Shown here: piece by piece, positions 1-7,028 of the stretch | How positions within the stretch are numbered: the stretch's first letter is position 1 | Layout of the letters: every line of letters begins with the position of its first letter | Source: Bacteroidales bacterium | GTDB lineage: Bacteria > Bacteroidota > Bacteroidia > Bacteroidales > Muribaculaceae | Reading direction: 5' to 3' | NCBI GenBank assembly: GCA_004552725.1 | Contig: SFNM01000046.1 | Location: 1-14,773 of the forward strand | DNA length: 14,773 nucleotides | Notes under the pieces: model-generated | Seen by the model: only the letters and a program-made list of their open reading frames with translations | The model's database searches: none | Told to the model about the DNA's origin: nothing | Position numbers and translations under genes: made by a program

Positions 1-302
1 AAACTACTAATCACGCATGAATGTAAGAACCAATACATTTCCGGATCGTCCATCACTTTATCCACATTGCGAATACGATAGCAACTACCGGTAGAACGGT
101 CACAATAAATATCAATGCCAAAGAGTTGTTTTATTGCGATTTTATGGCGATGAAAAGTCCGCTCGGGGATTTCATCTTCACCAAGTACGTTTAAGGCAGA
201 TTTAGCCCATTGATTATTGATTTCTTGACGAGAAATTCCATCGCAACGGTAGATTAGTTCAATAAGCCAAATATATCTGCTATACAAATCGGTATTAGTC
301 AT
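1..302 (-). CDS. WYL-domain-type transcriptional regulator, N-terminal part (partial)
   Basis: The reading frame is open from an ATG at 302 to the window edge, giving 100 codons without a stop. The translation begins MTNTDLYSRYIWLIELIYRC and contains GISRQEINNQW, then PERTFHRHKIAIKQLFGI, then IYCDRSTGSCYRIRN. This is the layout of the N-terminal helix-turn-helix region of WYL-family regulators common in Bacteroidales: a leading helix, a 'RTFHxHxxAI' recognition segment and a beta-hairpin wing. The WYL ligand-sensing domain itself would lie outside the window, so the family call rests on the N-terminus alone. Such proteins are DNA-binding regulators, often responding to nucleotide or DNA ligands. 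It is transcribed divergently from the CotH gene and shares a 142-bp intergenic region with it, so it could regulate that gene; this is inference. The full protein is probably around 300 residues. Confidence 0.75.
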   Translation of the reverse strand, partial: MTNTDLYSRYIWLIELIYRCDGISRQEINNQWAKSALNVLGEDEIPERTFHRHKIAIKQLFGIDIYCDRSTGSCYRIRNVDKVMDDPEMYWFLHSCVISS

Positions 303-342
303 TTGTTGATGTGATGTTGGGATGTATTTTATTCATTTTTCA

Positions 343-374
343 TTAACGTAGATTTTACAGATTTATTACACAAT
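343..374 (-). promoter_or_regulatory. Candidate promoter of the WYL regulator gene
   Basis: On the minus strand an ATTG (374-371) is followed after 20 bp by TACGTTAA (350-343), a partial match to TAnnTTTG. The 20-bp spacing is the same as in the clearer promoters of this window, two of which have ATTG or TTTG in the upstream box. The start of transcription would fall near 337, leaving a leader of about 35 nt. The last two bases of the downstream box do not fit the consensus, so this is a tentative call. Confidence 0.35.
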
Positions 375-383
375 CATAAAAAA

Positions 384-415
384 TTTGCCTAATCGTTTAT
401 TTTTTTGTAACTTTG
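384..415 (+). promoter_or_regulatory. Bacteroidetes-type promoter of the CotH-family gene
   Basis: TTTG at 384-387 and TAACTTTG at 408-415 are separated by exactly 20 bp, a full match to the Bacteroidetes sigma-ABfr consensus. Transcription should begin near 421-422, about 24 nt before the ATG at 445. The site decides the start codon of the following gene, because an in-frame ATG at 385 lies inside the promoter and cannot be used by this transcript. Confidence 0.8.
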
Positions 416-444
416 CAGCAATATCAAATATACTTATCACAACC

Positions 445-2178
445 ATGAAACGCATATTATTTTTTCTTTGTACTTTGCTTTCTACGGCATATATTTACGC
501 CGCAACTTACTCCGGCACTCTGCCTGTGCTGTTTATCAACACTGAAAACGGCCAACAAATCACCTCAAAAGAAGATTATCTTCCCGCTACCGCTTATCTC
601 GACAATTTAGGCCTTGAAGGATACGAATCAGTTGGCACAATCGACGCGCCCTTGGCTTTGCAAATTCGTGGTCGCGGCAACTGGACCTGGGTAGGCTTTG
701 ACAAGAAGCCCTATCGTTTGAAATTCGGCTCCAAACAAGCATTACTCGGCATGAAAAAGAGCAAACACTTTGCACTGATGGCTGCTGCCGACGACAGCGA
801 CGGCTATCTGCGCAACCCGGTCGGCTACTACATGAGCGACCTCGCCGGCCTGCCCTGGGCACCGGCGCAGCGCCCCGTGGAAGTAGTGCTCAACGGCGAA
901 TATATCGGCCTATACTTTCTAACCGAGACAATCCGTGTGGACAAGGACCGCGTGAACATCGTGGAGCAGCCCGATGAGGCTACCGACCCGGAAGCAATCA
1001 CCGGCGGATGGCTGGTGGAAATCGACAACTACGACACCGACCCACATGTCACCGTAATCGAACACAATACCGATGACTATGCTATTTGGTTCACTTACAA
1101 AACACCCGAAGTACTCTCTCCCCAACAAGAAGAGTACCTCACCGAGCAAATGACTCTAATCAACGATGCGCTCTATATTGATGACCTCAACGACAATACA
1201 TGGGAAAACTACGTTGATGTGTACTCGCTGGCTCGCTACTACATTGTGCAAGAAGTACTCGACGACTACGAAAGTTTCCACGGCAGTTGCTACCTCTACA
1301 AGGATCAGGGCGAGGACAAATGGCAATTCGGACCGGTGTGGGACTTTGGCAACGCGTTTACCGAAGGTAAGTGGCGCTTCATCTACGAAGGCCGCACTTG
1401 GCACAACGTGTGGATAGCCCAAGCATGCCGCCACCCGCACTTTATTGAGGTGGTGAAAGAAGTATGGAAAGAGATTTATCCCACGCTCAACGCCCAACTG
1501 CAGGCTTACGTCGATGAGTTTGCGGCTACCGTGTCCACCGCAGCCGCCAACGATGCCGAACGCTGGTCCAACTACGGCAACCGAGACTTCTCCTCCGACG
1601 TTGCCCGCGTCAAATCTCGCATCTCGCGCGCCATCACCTGGCTCAACGACCAATGGGGCGACGGCGAAGTGGAACCGACTGGCTCGCACAACGCTTACTT
1701 CATCAACACCCCGGGATGGGAAGAGGTGTACGTGTTTATGTGGTACAACAATGGCAACGAAACCCCGCTCGGCTCATGGCCCGGCACCAAGGCCACACAG
1801 CGCGAGGACGGCATGTGGCAAATCAACTTTGAATGGACTGACCTACCCTCCGACAACGTAGGTATCATCTTCGGCAACGGCGGTGCAGGCGTCGAAGCCG
1901 GCAACCAAACCAAAGACCTTATATTCGTGGAAGGCGGCATCTACAATGGCGAAGGCTTCGTAAGCGGAGCCACTGACATTGCCTCCGACAGCAACAACGT
2001 GCAAGTAAGCATCAGCGGCCGCGAAGTAACACTTCAAAGCACAGAAGCATGCACTACCTTCATTGTAGACATGATGGGCCGTACACAAACATTAACCCTC
2101 CAATCCAACACTCCCACCACAGTCACCCTCGCCTCCGGCCTCTACTTTATAGCCGGCCACAAAATAGCCATCCGCTAA
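445..2178 (+). CDS. Secreted CotH-kinase-family protein with starch-binding-like (CBM26-like) domain and C-terminal sorting-like tail
   Basis: The 577-residue protein starts at the ATG at 445; an upstream in-frame ATG at 385 sits in the promoter. Residues 1-19 form a signal peptide (MKR, hydrophobic core, cleavage likely after AYIYA). Residues about 25-400 match the CotH kinase family: RGRGNWTW (75-82), KKPYRLKF (87-94), ALLGMKKSKHFALMA, YLRN, LYFLTETIRVDKDRVNI (157-172), then VLDDYESFHGSCYLY (271-285) and GPVWDFGNAF (296-305). The family is named after the spore coat kinase CotH; Bacteroidetes members are mostly uncharacterised. The usual WDFD/WDYD end of the active-site motif reads WDFG here. 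Residues about 414-506 (AYFINTPGWEEVYVFMWY, GSWPG, GIIFGNGG) resemble a CBM26 starch-binding module. Residues about 510-577 (VDMMGRTQ, LASGLYFIAG) resemble a type IX secretion C-terminal sorting domain. It is probably exported or surface-exposed; substrate unknown. Confidence 0.8.
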   Translation: MKRILFFLCTLLSTAYIYAATYSGTLPVLFINTENGQQITSKEDYLPATAYLDNLGLEGYESVGTIDAPLALQIRGRGNWTWVGFDKKPYRLKFGSKQALLGMKKSKHFALMAAADDSDGYLRNPVGYYMSDLAGLPWAPAQRPVEVVLNGEYIGLYFLTETIRVDKDRVNIVEQPDEATDPEAITGGWLVEIDNYDTDPHVTVIEHNTDDYAIWFTYKTPEVLSPQQEEYLTEQMTLINDALYIDDLNDNTWENYVDVYSLARYYIVQEVLDDYESFHGSCYLYKDQGEDKWQFGPVWDFGNAFTEGKWRFIYEGRTWHNVWIAQACRHPHFIEVVKEVWKEIYPTLNAQLQAYVDEFAATVSTAAANDAERWSNYGNRDFSSDVARVKSRISRAITWLNDQWGDGEVEPTGSHNAYFINTPGWEEVYVFMWYNNGNETPLGSWPGTKATQREDGMWQINFEWTDLPSDNVGIIFGNGGAGVEAGNQTKDLIFVEGGIYNGEGFVSGATDIASDSNNVQVSISGREVTLQSTEACTTFIVDMMGRTQTLTLQSNTPTTVTLASGLYFIAGHKIAIR

Positions 2179-2183
2179 CCATC

Positions 2184-2224
2184 TTTTGCAGCAACGCACA
2201 AACATTCAATGCGTTGCTGCAAAA
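2184..2224. terminator. Perfect 15-bp hairpin, probable bidirectional terminator
   Basis: TTTTGCAGCAACGCA (2184-2198) and its exact reverse complement TGCGTTGCTGCAAAA (2210-2224) flank an 11-nt loop. The stem ends in A:T pairs on both sides, so it can give a U-run at the 3' end from either strand. It lies 5 bp after the CotH stop codon and probably ends that transcript. Confidence 0.75.
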
Positions 2225-2237
2225 CAACCCGCATAAC

Positions 2238-2269
2238 AAAAAGAGCAAGCGCCAACGCTTGCTCTTTTT
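2238..2269. terminator. Perfect 14-bp hairpin, terminator of the minus-strand tRNA-Ser (bidirectional)
   Basis: AAAAAGAGCAAGCG (2238-2251) and CGCTTGCTCTTTTT (2256-2269) form a 14-bp stem with a CCAA loop. The arm on each strand ends in a run of five T, as expected for an intrinsic terminator. It lies 3 bp beyond the tRNA 3' end on the minus strand, so it most likely ends tRNA transcription and backs up the hairpin at 2184-2224 for the CotH transcript. Confidence 0.8.
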
Positions 2270-2272
2270 CTG

Positions 2273-2359
2273 CGGAAAGACAGGGATTCGAACCCTGGGT
2301 ACCCGTAAGGGTACAACGGTTTTCGAGACCGTCCCGATCGACCACTCCGGCATCTTTCC
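2273..2359 (-). tRNA. tRNA-Ser, anticodon CGA (reads UCG)
   Basis: On the minus strand the 87-nt sequence folds as a class II tRNA. The acceptor stem is GGAAAGA/TCTTTCC with a G discriminator, as usual for tRNA-Ser. The anticodon stem is ACGGT/ACCGT around the loop CTCGAAA, giving anticodon CGA. A long variable arm (TGTACCCTTACGGGTACC) is typical for serine tRNAs, and the T arm is CAGGG TTCGAAT CCCTG. The 3' CCA is not encoded: the genome continues CAG after the discriminator, so CCA must be added after transcription. The gene stands alone with its own promoter and terminator. Confidence 0.95.
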
Positions 2360-2375
2360 TCGGGTTTTGCGACTG

Positions 2376-2407
2376 CAAAGTTAGTATTAAAAAATGATTT
2401 GGCCAAA
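2376..2407 (-). promoter_or_regulatory. Promoter of tRNA-Ser(CGA)
   Basis: On the minus strand TTTG (2407-2404) and TAACTTTG (2383-2376) are 20 bp apart, identical in boxes and spacing to the promoter at 384-415. Transcription would start near 2370, about 10 nt before the mature tRNA 5' end. The upstream box overlaps the left arm of the inverted repeat at 2405-2441. Confidence 0.8.
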
Positions 2408-2441
2408 TTTTTTGATTGCTTTTTTCTCAATCAAAAAATTT
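2405..2441. repeat. AT-rich perfect 14-bp inverted repeat between divergent promoters
   Basis: AAATTTTTTGATTG (2405-2418) and CAATCAAAAAATTT (2428-2441) are exact reverse complements around a 9-nt pyrimidine loop. It lies between the tRNA-Ser promoter and the promoter of the dCMP-deaminase operon, touching the upstream box of the former. It has the shape of an operator or a weak hairpin; no binding protein can be named from the sequence. Confidence 0.6.
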
Positions 2442-2484
2442 TTCTGCCTAAAATCACTTTTTTCACAATTATTTATACGGAAAA

Positions 2485-2517
2485 ATTGTGTAGTTATGGA
2501 ATTAGTTACTAACTTTG
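2485..2517 (+). promoter_or_regulatory. Promoter of the dCMP deaminase / S41 protease / folate operon
   Basis: TAACTTTG at 2510-2517 fully matches the downstream Bacteroidetes box, with ATTG at 2485-2488 21 bp upstream. Transcription should start near 2523, only about a dozen nt before the ATG at 2536. No other consensus promoter was found between the four genes downstream, which are packed with 1-nt overlaps or a 2-nt gap. Confidence 0.7.
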
Positions 2518-2535
2518 TGAATTAAAATCGAAAAT

Positions 2536-2979
2536 ATGGACAGTCAAACTCACAAACAAGATATTTTAGATCGTCGCTATTTGCGGATGGCAGCCATTTG
2601 GGCTGAAAACTCTTATTGCCAACGTCGCAAAGTCGGTGCGATTATTGTAAAGGACCAAATGATAATTTCCGACGGATATAATGGCACGCCATCGGGTTTT
2701 GAGAATGTATGTGAGGATGAATCGGGTGCAACAAAGCCGTATGTGTTGCACGCCGAAGCCAATGCCATTACCAAGGTGGCACGAAGCAATAATTCGAGCG
2801 ACGGAGCTACGCTGTATGTAACGTCGTCGCCGTGTATGGAATGTGCTAAATTGATAATTCAAGCCGGTGTGAAGCGAGTAGTTTATAATGAGCAATATCG
2901 CCTTACCGATGGCATCGACTTGCTGCGTCGCGCCGGCATAGAATGTATACAAATCTCCGACCTTAACACACAAATTTAA
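2536..2979 (+). CDS. dCMP deaminase-family zinc enzyme
   Basis: This 147-residue protein belongs to the cytidine/deoxycytidylate deaminase family. The zinc site is clear: HAEAN (H72, catalytic E74) and PCMECAK (C100, C103). The N-terminal stretch RRYLRMAAIWAENSYCQRRKVGAIIV and the GYNGTPSGF motif are typical of deoxycytidylate deaminases of the ComEB/dCMP type, which convert dCMP to dUMP and so supply substrate to thymidylate synthase; cytosolic. It is the first gene of its operon, with a consensus promoter ending 18 bp upstream. Its stop overlaps the next start by one base (TAATG), suggesting translational coupling. Length fits the family. The exact substrate (dCMP rather than another cytosine nucleotide) is inferred from family likeness. 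Confidence 0.88.
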   Translation: MDSQTHKQDILDRRYLRMAAIWAENSYCQRRKVGAIIVKDQMIISDGYNGTPSGFENVCEDESGATKPYVLHAEANAITKVARSNNSSDGATLYVTSSPCMECAKLIIQAGVKRVVYNEQYRLTDGIDLLRRAGIECIQISDLNTQI

Positions 2980-4607
2980 TGAATAACAGTCGTTTGAAAA
3001 TATGGCTTCCGCTCATCGGAGCAGCGTTGTTGGTAGCCGGTATTTGGATAGGCTATATGTTGGCGCATGGTGATCGCGTGTCGCCGGCGCAGCAGAAACT
3101 CAACGAGATATTTGAGTTGATTTCCGATGAATACGTTGATGAAGTGGCAATGGATTCGATTGTGGAACTTACTATTCCTCAGTTGCTCCAAAATCTCGAC
3201 CCCCACTCAATGTATATCCCGGTAAACGAACTCGATAAATTAAATCGCGACTTGGAAAGTTCGTTCTTCGGCGTGGGTATTCAATTCCAAATCATTAATG
3301 ACACCATCTGCGTGGTGCAAGTAATTGAAGGAGGTCCGGCTCAGCATGTAGGCATTTTGGCCGGCGACCGCATCATAGCAGTCGACGACAAGCCGATGAC
3401 CGGCAATAAAGTCACCAACGACGATGTGCAAAACACTCTGCGCGGGCCCAAAGACACGAAAGTGAAAGTAACCGTGAAGCGAGCCAACTCACCGCGCACG
3501 CTCTCCTTCGACATTGTGCGCGGAGAAATTCCTTCGCTCTCGGTCAACGCTTCATACATCGTAGACGGCAATGTAGGCTATATTCGAATTACCAAATTTG
3601 CCGCAAACACCTATTCCGAGTTCTTGCAAGCATTGGTACGACTCAAAACCGAAGGTGCTGAGAAATTCATCTTAGACTTGCGAGGCAACACCGGCGGATT
3701 GCTCGACCAAGCCATCCTTATCGCAAACGAGTTCTTACCTGCGGGGCAGAAGATTGTGGAGGTGCGCGGCCGCAAGCAATCGGAGAATGCTACCTGGCTC
3801 TCTGACGGTACCGGAACATTGGCCAACGAACAGTTGGTGGTGCTTACCGACGAATTTTCCGCTTCATCGTCGGAAATTGTGAGCGGATGTATTCAAGACA
3901 ACGACCGAGGGCTCATCGTGGGTCGTCGCACCTTCGGCAAAGGCTTGGTGCAGCGCCAAATCGTTCTTCCCGACTCATCACAGATACGTTTGACAGTTCA
4001 ACGATACTACACTCCGTCGGGGCGGTGCATCCAAAAAGATTTCCATCGCGGCGACAATTTGGGCTACGAAACTGAAATCACCGACCGATACACTCACGGT
4101 GAAGTATTTAGTGCCGACTCAATGAAAGTGAACCGCTCGCAAATCTTCACCACCGAACACGGGCGCACGGTTTACGGCGGTGGCGGTATCATTCCCGATG
4201 TATTTGTACCTTCCGACACATCCAACGTAACCAACTACTACATATCGGTGGTCAATGCCGGTTTGCTCAATCAATTTGCCTATGAATATTGCGACCTCAA
4301 CCGCGATGACCTCAACAAGGCAAAGACCGTAGATGAATTATTGGCCAAGTTGCCGCCGGCCGACGTATTGCTCCAAGCATTCGTGCAATATGCGGCAAAC
4401 AAAGGTGTGCACAAGCGTTGGTACTACATCAATATTTCATCTCAATTAATTATCGACCAATTGCGAGCACTCATAGCCGGCGACATCCTTGATATGTCGG
4501 CATACTATGAAATCATAAACCGCACCGACACCACGATGCTTCGCGCGCTGGAGTTATTGCGCCATGGTGTGCCCACAATTATAGATGAAAGTTATCAGCC
4601 GAAATAA
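2979..4607 (+). CDS. S41 family PDZ-containing C-terminal processing protease (CtpA-like)
   Basis: This 542-residue protein has an N-terminal hydrophobic segment (residues about 9-29), so it is probably anchored in the inner membrane with a periplasmic body. A PDZ domain covers about residues 93-170 (FFGVGIQFQ, GPAQHVGILAGDRIIAVDD). The S41 protease domain follows: DLRGNTGG (233-240), SASSSEI and TFGKGLVQ. By alignment with CtpA, the catalytic serine is S296 and the base is K321, spaced 25 residues as in the D1 protease, with E299 three residues after the serine. The family cleaves non-polar C-termini of periplasmic proteins. About 190 residues follow the catalytic lysine, an extension seen in Bacteroidetes members. 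The gene overlaps its neighbours by one base on each side (TAATG both times). Confidence 0.92.
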   Translation: MNNSRLKIWLPLIGAALLVAGIWIGYMLAHGDRVSPAQQKLNEIFELISDEYVDEVAMDSIVELTIPQLLQNLDPHSMYIPVNELDKLNRDLESSFFGVGIQFQIINDTICVVQVIEGGPAQHVGILAGDRIIAVDDKPMTGNKVTNDDVQNTLRGPKDTKVKVTVKRANSPRTLSFDIVRGEIPSLSVNASYIVDGNVGYIRITKFAANTYSEFLQALVRLKTEGAEKFILDLRGNTGGLLDQAILIANEFLPAGQKIVEVRGRKQSENATWLSDGTGTLANEQLVVLTDEFSASSSEIVSGCIQDNDRGLIVGRRTFGKGLVQRQIVLPDSSQIRLTVQRYYTPSGRCIQKDFHRGDNLGYETEITDRYTHGEVFSADSMKVNRSQIFTTEHGRTVYGGGGIIPDVFVPSDTSNVTNYYISVVNAGLLNQFAYEYCDLNRDDLNKAKTVDELLAKLPPADVLLQAFVQYAANKGVHKRWYYINISSQLIIDQLRALIAGDILDMSAYYEIINRTDTTMLRALELLRHGVPTIIDESYQPK

Positions 4608-5152
4608 TGGATAAGAAAGAGATACGCAAAGCCGTCAAGGCAATCAAAAAGGAGTTGACAGCCGAGCAACGCGCAGAAGCCGCCAGTCGTGCTATGGCAA
4701 TTGTGGAAACGTTGCCTCAATTCATCGCAGCCGAGCATGTGCTGGTTTACTACTCCTTACCCGACGAGTTATCCACCATCGCATTTATTGAGCGATGGGC
4801 CGGGCGCAAGCAGTTGTATCTTCCCAGGGTCAACGGCGACGACCTCGACATTTTGGCTTACGATGCTGAGAAGTTGCACACCGGCGCGTTCAATATCGAA
4901 GAGCCCGATGGCTCGGATCTCGTGCCCGCCGAGCGTATGCAACTCATCATCGTGCCGGCCGTGGCTTACGACCGGCGTGGCAATCGTATCGGGCGTGGCA
5001 AAGGCTATTACGACCGCCTTCTGCGCCGCACAAACGCGCTGAAAGTAGGCGTGGCATATCAATGTCAGATTTGCGAAGATTTCACACCCGACGAGTTCGA
5101 TATTCCGGTCGATATAGTAATCACCGACAAAGGCATCGTTAAATCACTGTAA
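4607..5152 (+). CDS. 5-formyltetrahydrofolate cyclo-ligase
   Basis: The 181-residue protein matches 5,10-methenyltetrahydrofolate synthetase, which uses ATP to convert 5-formyl-THF to 5,10-methenyl-THF in the cytosol, returning a storage or inhibitory folate to the active pool. Visible motifs: basic N-terminus MDKKEIRKAVKAIKK, VLVYYSLPDE (45-54), LYLPRVNGDDL, LIIVPAVAYDRRGNRIGRG (113-131) and the ATP-site motif GRGKGYYDR (129-137). Length is usual for the family. The start codon overlaps the stop of the S41 protease gene by one base, and a further gene begins 2 bp after its stop. Sharing an operon with a dCMP deaminase fits thymidylate synthesis, which consumes dUMP and a folate cofactor. Confidence 0.93.
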   Translation: MDKKEIRKAVKAIKKELTAEQRAEAASRAMAIVETLPQFIAAEHVLVYYSLPDELSTIAFIERWAGRKQLYLPRVNGDDLDILAYDAEKLHTGAFNIEEPDGSDLVPAERMQLIIVPAVAYDRRGNRIGRGKGYYDRLLRRTNALKVGVAYQCQICEDFTPDEFDIPVDIVITDKGIVKSL

Positions 5153-5154
5153 AT

Positions 5155-5835
5155 ATGGGCATCAGTTGCGAACAATTGCGAGTGGAAGAACTGCGAATGA
5201 AGTATGAGCAGTTGTTGGAGAGCGCAACAGTGTTCCCCACCCTCTCGAATTGGAAATTCATCTGCGAGAACCGACTCGAGGGCCTTGGGCATTTGCTTTT
5301 CAATAAATACCTCACCTCGCTCGACCTCGATGAATTCGACCGCGACGAACTTCACCAAGTGGCTATAGAACAGTTTCCGATATATCTTCAATCCGTCGAC
5401 CGATTGTACGCCCTCGAAGTGGTATATGAATATCGCAATGCGCCCGAACGAGTAATAATTGATTTGATACGTCAATGCCAACTTTTCGATGCTGCTCGAT
5501 TATGCGAACTGCTACGCCAAGGCCGCGTAGAATTGGTAATGGCTGTATTAGATGTGTATCAACCCGAATACGAGGTAGATGATTTGCAAGCCATGCGCAC
5601 TCTGGCTTCAACCATTCGCCGCCTGCCTCGCTTGGGCCGAGTAGAAGAGCGACGCGGAGTGTTTGGCTCCGGCCTCAAATACATTTGTCCCAACGGCCAC
5701 GCCAACAATCCCGACTGCGAATACTGCACCCATAGCGGGTGCGGCCAAAACGCTCAAGGGCTCACCGCCGACCAAATAAAGCGTCTCGAACTTCTTGAAA
5801 CCCGCATCACCGCCCTCACCCACATCTTAGAGTAA
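5155..5835 (+). CDS. Uncharacterised zinc-ribbon-like protein
   Basis: I do not recognise a named family for this 226-residue protein. It has no signal peptide and no membrane segment, so it is probably cytosolic. Residues 1-160 look mostly helical and acidic, with a leucine-rich middle (LIRQCQLFDAARLCELL). A compact cysteine cluster follows: CPNGH at 178-182, then C188, C191 and C196, spaced C-x9-C-x2-C-x4-C, as in a small zinc ribbon or treble-clef fold. The last 24 residues (LTADQIKRLELLETRITALT) form a likely short coiled coil. The chosen ATG lies 2 bp after the cyclo-ligase stop; an internal ATG at 5197 is possible. It is the last gene of the operon. Zinc binding is inferred from the cysteine spacing only; it could serve in protein or nucleic-acid contacts. 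Confidence 0.65.
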   Translation: MGISCEQLRVEELRMKYEQLLESATVFPTLSNWKFICENRLEGLGHLLFNKYLTSLDLDEFDRDELHQVAIEQFPIYLQSVDRLYALEVVYEYRNAPERVIIDLIRQCQLFDAARLCELLRQGRVELVMAVLDVYQPEYEVDDLQAMRTLASTIRRLPRLGRVEERRGVFGSGLKYICPNGHANNPDCEYCTHSGCGQNAQGLTADQIKRLELLETRITALTHILE

Positions 5836-5842
5836 ACACAAT

Positions 5843-5874
5843 ATTGGATAAATAATGATTTTTTCGTAACTTTG
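5843..5874 (+). promoter_or_regulatory. Promoter of the acyltransferase / GDP-fucose operon
   Basis: ATTG at 5843-5846 and TAACTTTG at 5867-5874 are separated by 20 bp, matching the other promoters of the window. Transcription should start near 5880, giving an AT-rich leader of about 72 nt before the ATG at 5953. The promoter begins only 8 bp after the stop of the zinc-ribbon gene and I see no terminator between them, so read-through from upstream is possible. Confidence 0.75.
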
Positions 5875-5952
5875 TAGAAATTTTGAGAAAGCAATAATTA
5901 TTAATTAATCCACATAATGATATATTAACTCCCAACTGCAATTATCTATACT

Positions 5953-7020
5953 ATGACAACTATTCAAAAGCAACGTATTCATCACTTCGACATGCTCAAG
6001 GGAGTGGCGATTTTTATGGTAGTGATGGGGCATGTGTTGGCTTTTTGCGTGCGCGAAATCGACCGCGCCACCATCTTCAAAGTGTTTGAACAAATCCACA
6101 TGCCGCTATTTTTCTTCGTAAGCGGCTGGTTCACATATAAATTGAACGACCGCGGGCAAATGATTTTGCCCAAAATCATGAGCCGCGCCATCCGGTTAAT
6201 GCTGCCGATGGTAGTGGTAAGCAGCATTTGGGTGCTCTACTTCCCGCACTCCGGCATCGAAACTCCGTTTGCTTCCACCTTTGAAGAACTGTGGACAAGC
6301 GCCTATAAAAACGGCTATTGGTTCACTCCGGTATTGTTTGAAATCATCTTGCTCTATGGCTTGATACGTCCCATTCTCAACCGCTGCAAGCAATGGTGGG
6401 CCTCAGCCTTGGTGGTGGTAATCGTGTTTATTGCGATGTATTTGCTCAACGGCATCAGTGGCCGCGTGGGCGAGTACATGAGTCTGGATATGGTCACAGC
6501 CTTCGCCCCCGTGTTCTTAGTAGGTTTACTTGCCCGACGCTATCGCGAAGGCTTCGAATGGTTGGCCGACAGCAGCGCGACACAAACAGTGTCGTTGCTT
6601 ATGTCCGGAACGGCTATTTACGTATGCTCATGGCCATGGGAATTTGGCATCGAAGGTTCTCAACGCATGATAGTTCAAGCCATAGGCCATCCGTTCTTGG
6701 TGCTGGTGGCATATCGTCTCTTCCGCGACTGGGGCACCGCCGCCTTCGCTCCTGAGGCATCGCGGCTGACTACGCGCATCGCTCGCATGTGGGAATACCT
6801 TGGTACTCAAAGCCTTGGCATTTATCTGCTCCACTATTTCTTCCTCTTCCCGATGGGAAGCGTGGTGCGACCTTGGATGGAAGCGTGCAATTTGGCATGG
6901 ATACCCTTAGCCGCGTTCTCCGCCATAATAGCCGCGTGCATTGTGGCAATGGTACTCATAATTTTGAAATTAATCAAGCCGTCGAAAACGCTCTCGCTTC
7001 TTTTGGCCGGCAATAAATAA
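5953..7020 (+). CDS. Acyltransferase family 3 membrane protein
   Basis: The 355-residue protein has about ten hydrophobic segments and the N-terminal signature of acyltransferase family 3 (OafA/NodX type): RIHHFDMLKGVAIFMVVMGH, with the usual early Asp (D13) and the conserved His in MGH (H27), then PLFFFVSGWF about 25 residues later. Such inner-membrane proteins transfer acetyl or other acyl groups to sugars of O-antigen, capsule or other glycans, though some distant members have other roles. It is the first gene of an operon with a HAD phosphatase and the two GDP-L-fucose enzymes, suggesting modification of a fucose-containing surface glycan; that link is inference. No separate SGNH domain is present. 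The start lies 8 bp after an in-frame-neutral AT-rich leader with no clear ribosome binding site, which is normal for the phylum. Confidence 0.85.
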   Translation: MTTIQKQRIHHFDMLKGVAIFMVVMGHVLAFCVREIDRATIFKVFEQIHMPLFFFVSGWFTYKLNDRGQMILPKIMSRAIRLMLPMVVVSSIWVLYFPHSGIETPFASTFEELWTSAYKNGYWFTPVLFEIILLYGLIRPILNRCKQWWASALVVVIVFIAMYLLNGISGRVGEYMSLDMVTAFAPVFLVGLLARRYREGFEWLADSSATQTVSLLMSGTAIYVCSWPWEFGIEGSQRMIVQAIGHPFLVLVAYRLFRDWGTAAFAPEASRLTTRIARMWEYLGTQSLGIYLLHYFFLFPMGSVVRPWMEACNLAWIPLAAFSAIIAACIVAMVLIILKLIKPSKTLSLLLAGNK

Positions 7021-7028
7021 AAAAGTAT

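Noticed and set aside
58..66. TTATCCACA, an exact DnaA-box match
   Set aside because: A single copy inside a coding region, with no further boxes, AT-rich unwinding region or dnaA nearby, so it gives no support for an origin.
385..444. In-frame upstream ATG that would extend the CotH protein by 20 residues
   Set aside because: The extension overlaps a full consensus promoter, and the signal peptide begins cleanly at the ATG at 445.
2049..2430. Short open frames across the tRNA-Ser region on both strands
   Set aside because: They cover terminator hairpins and the tRNA itself and have no protein-like features.
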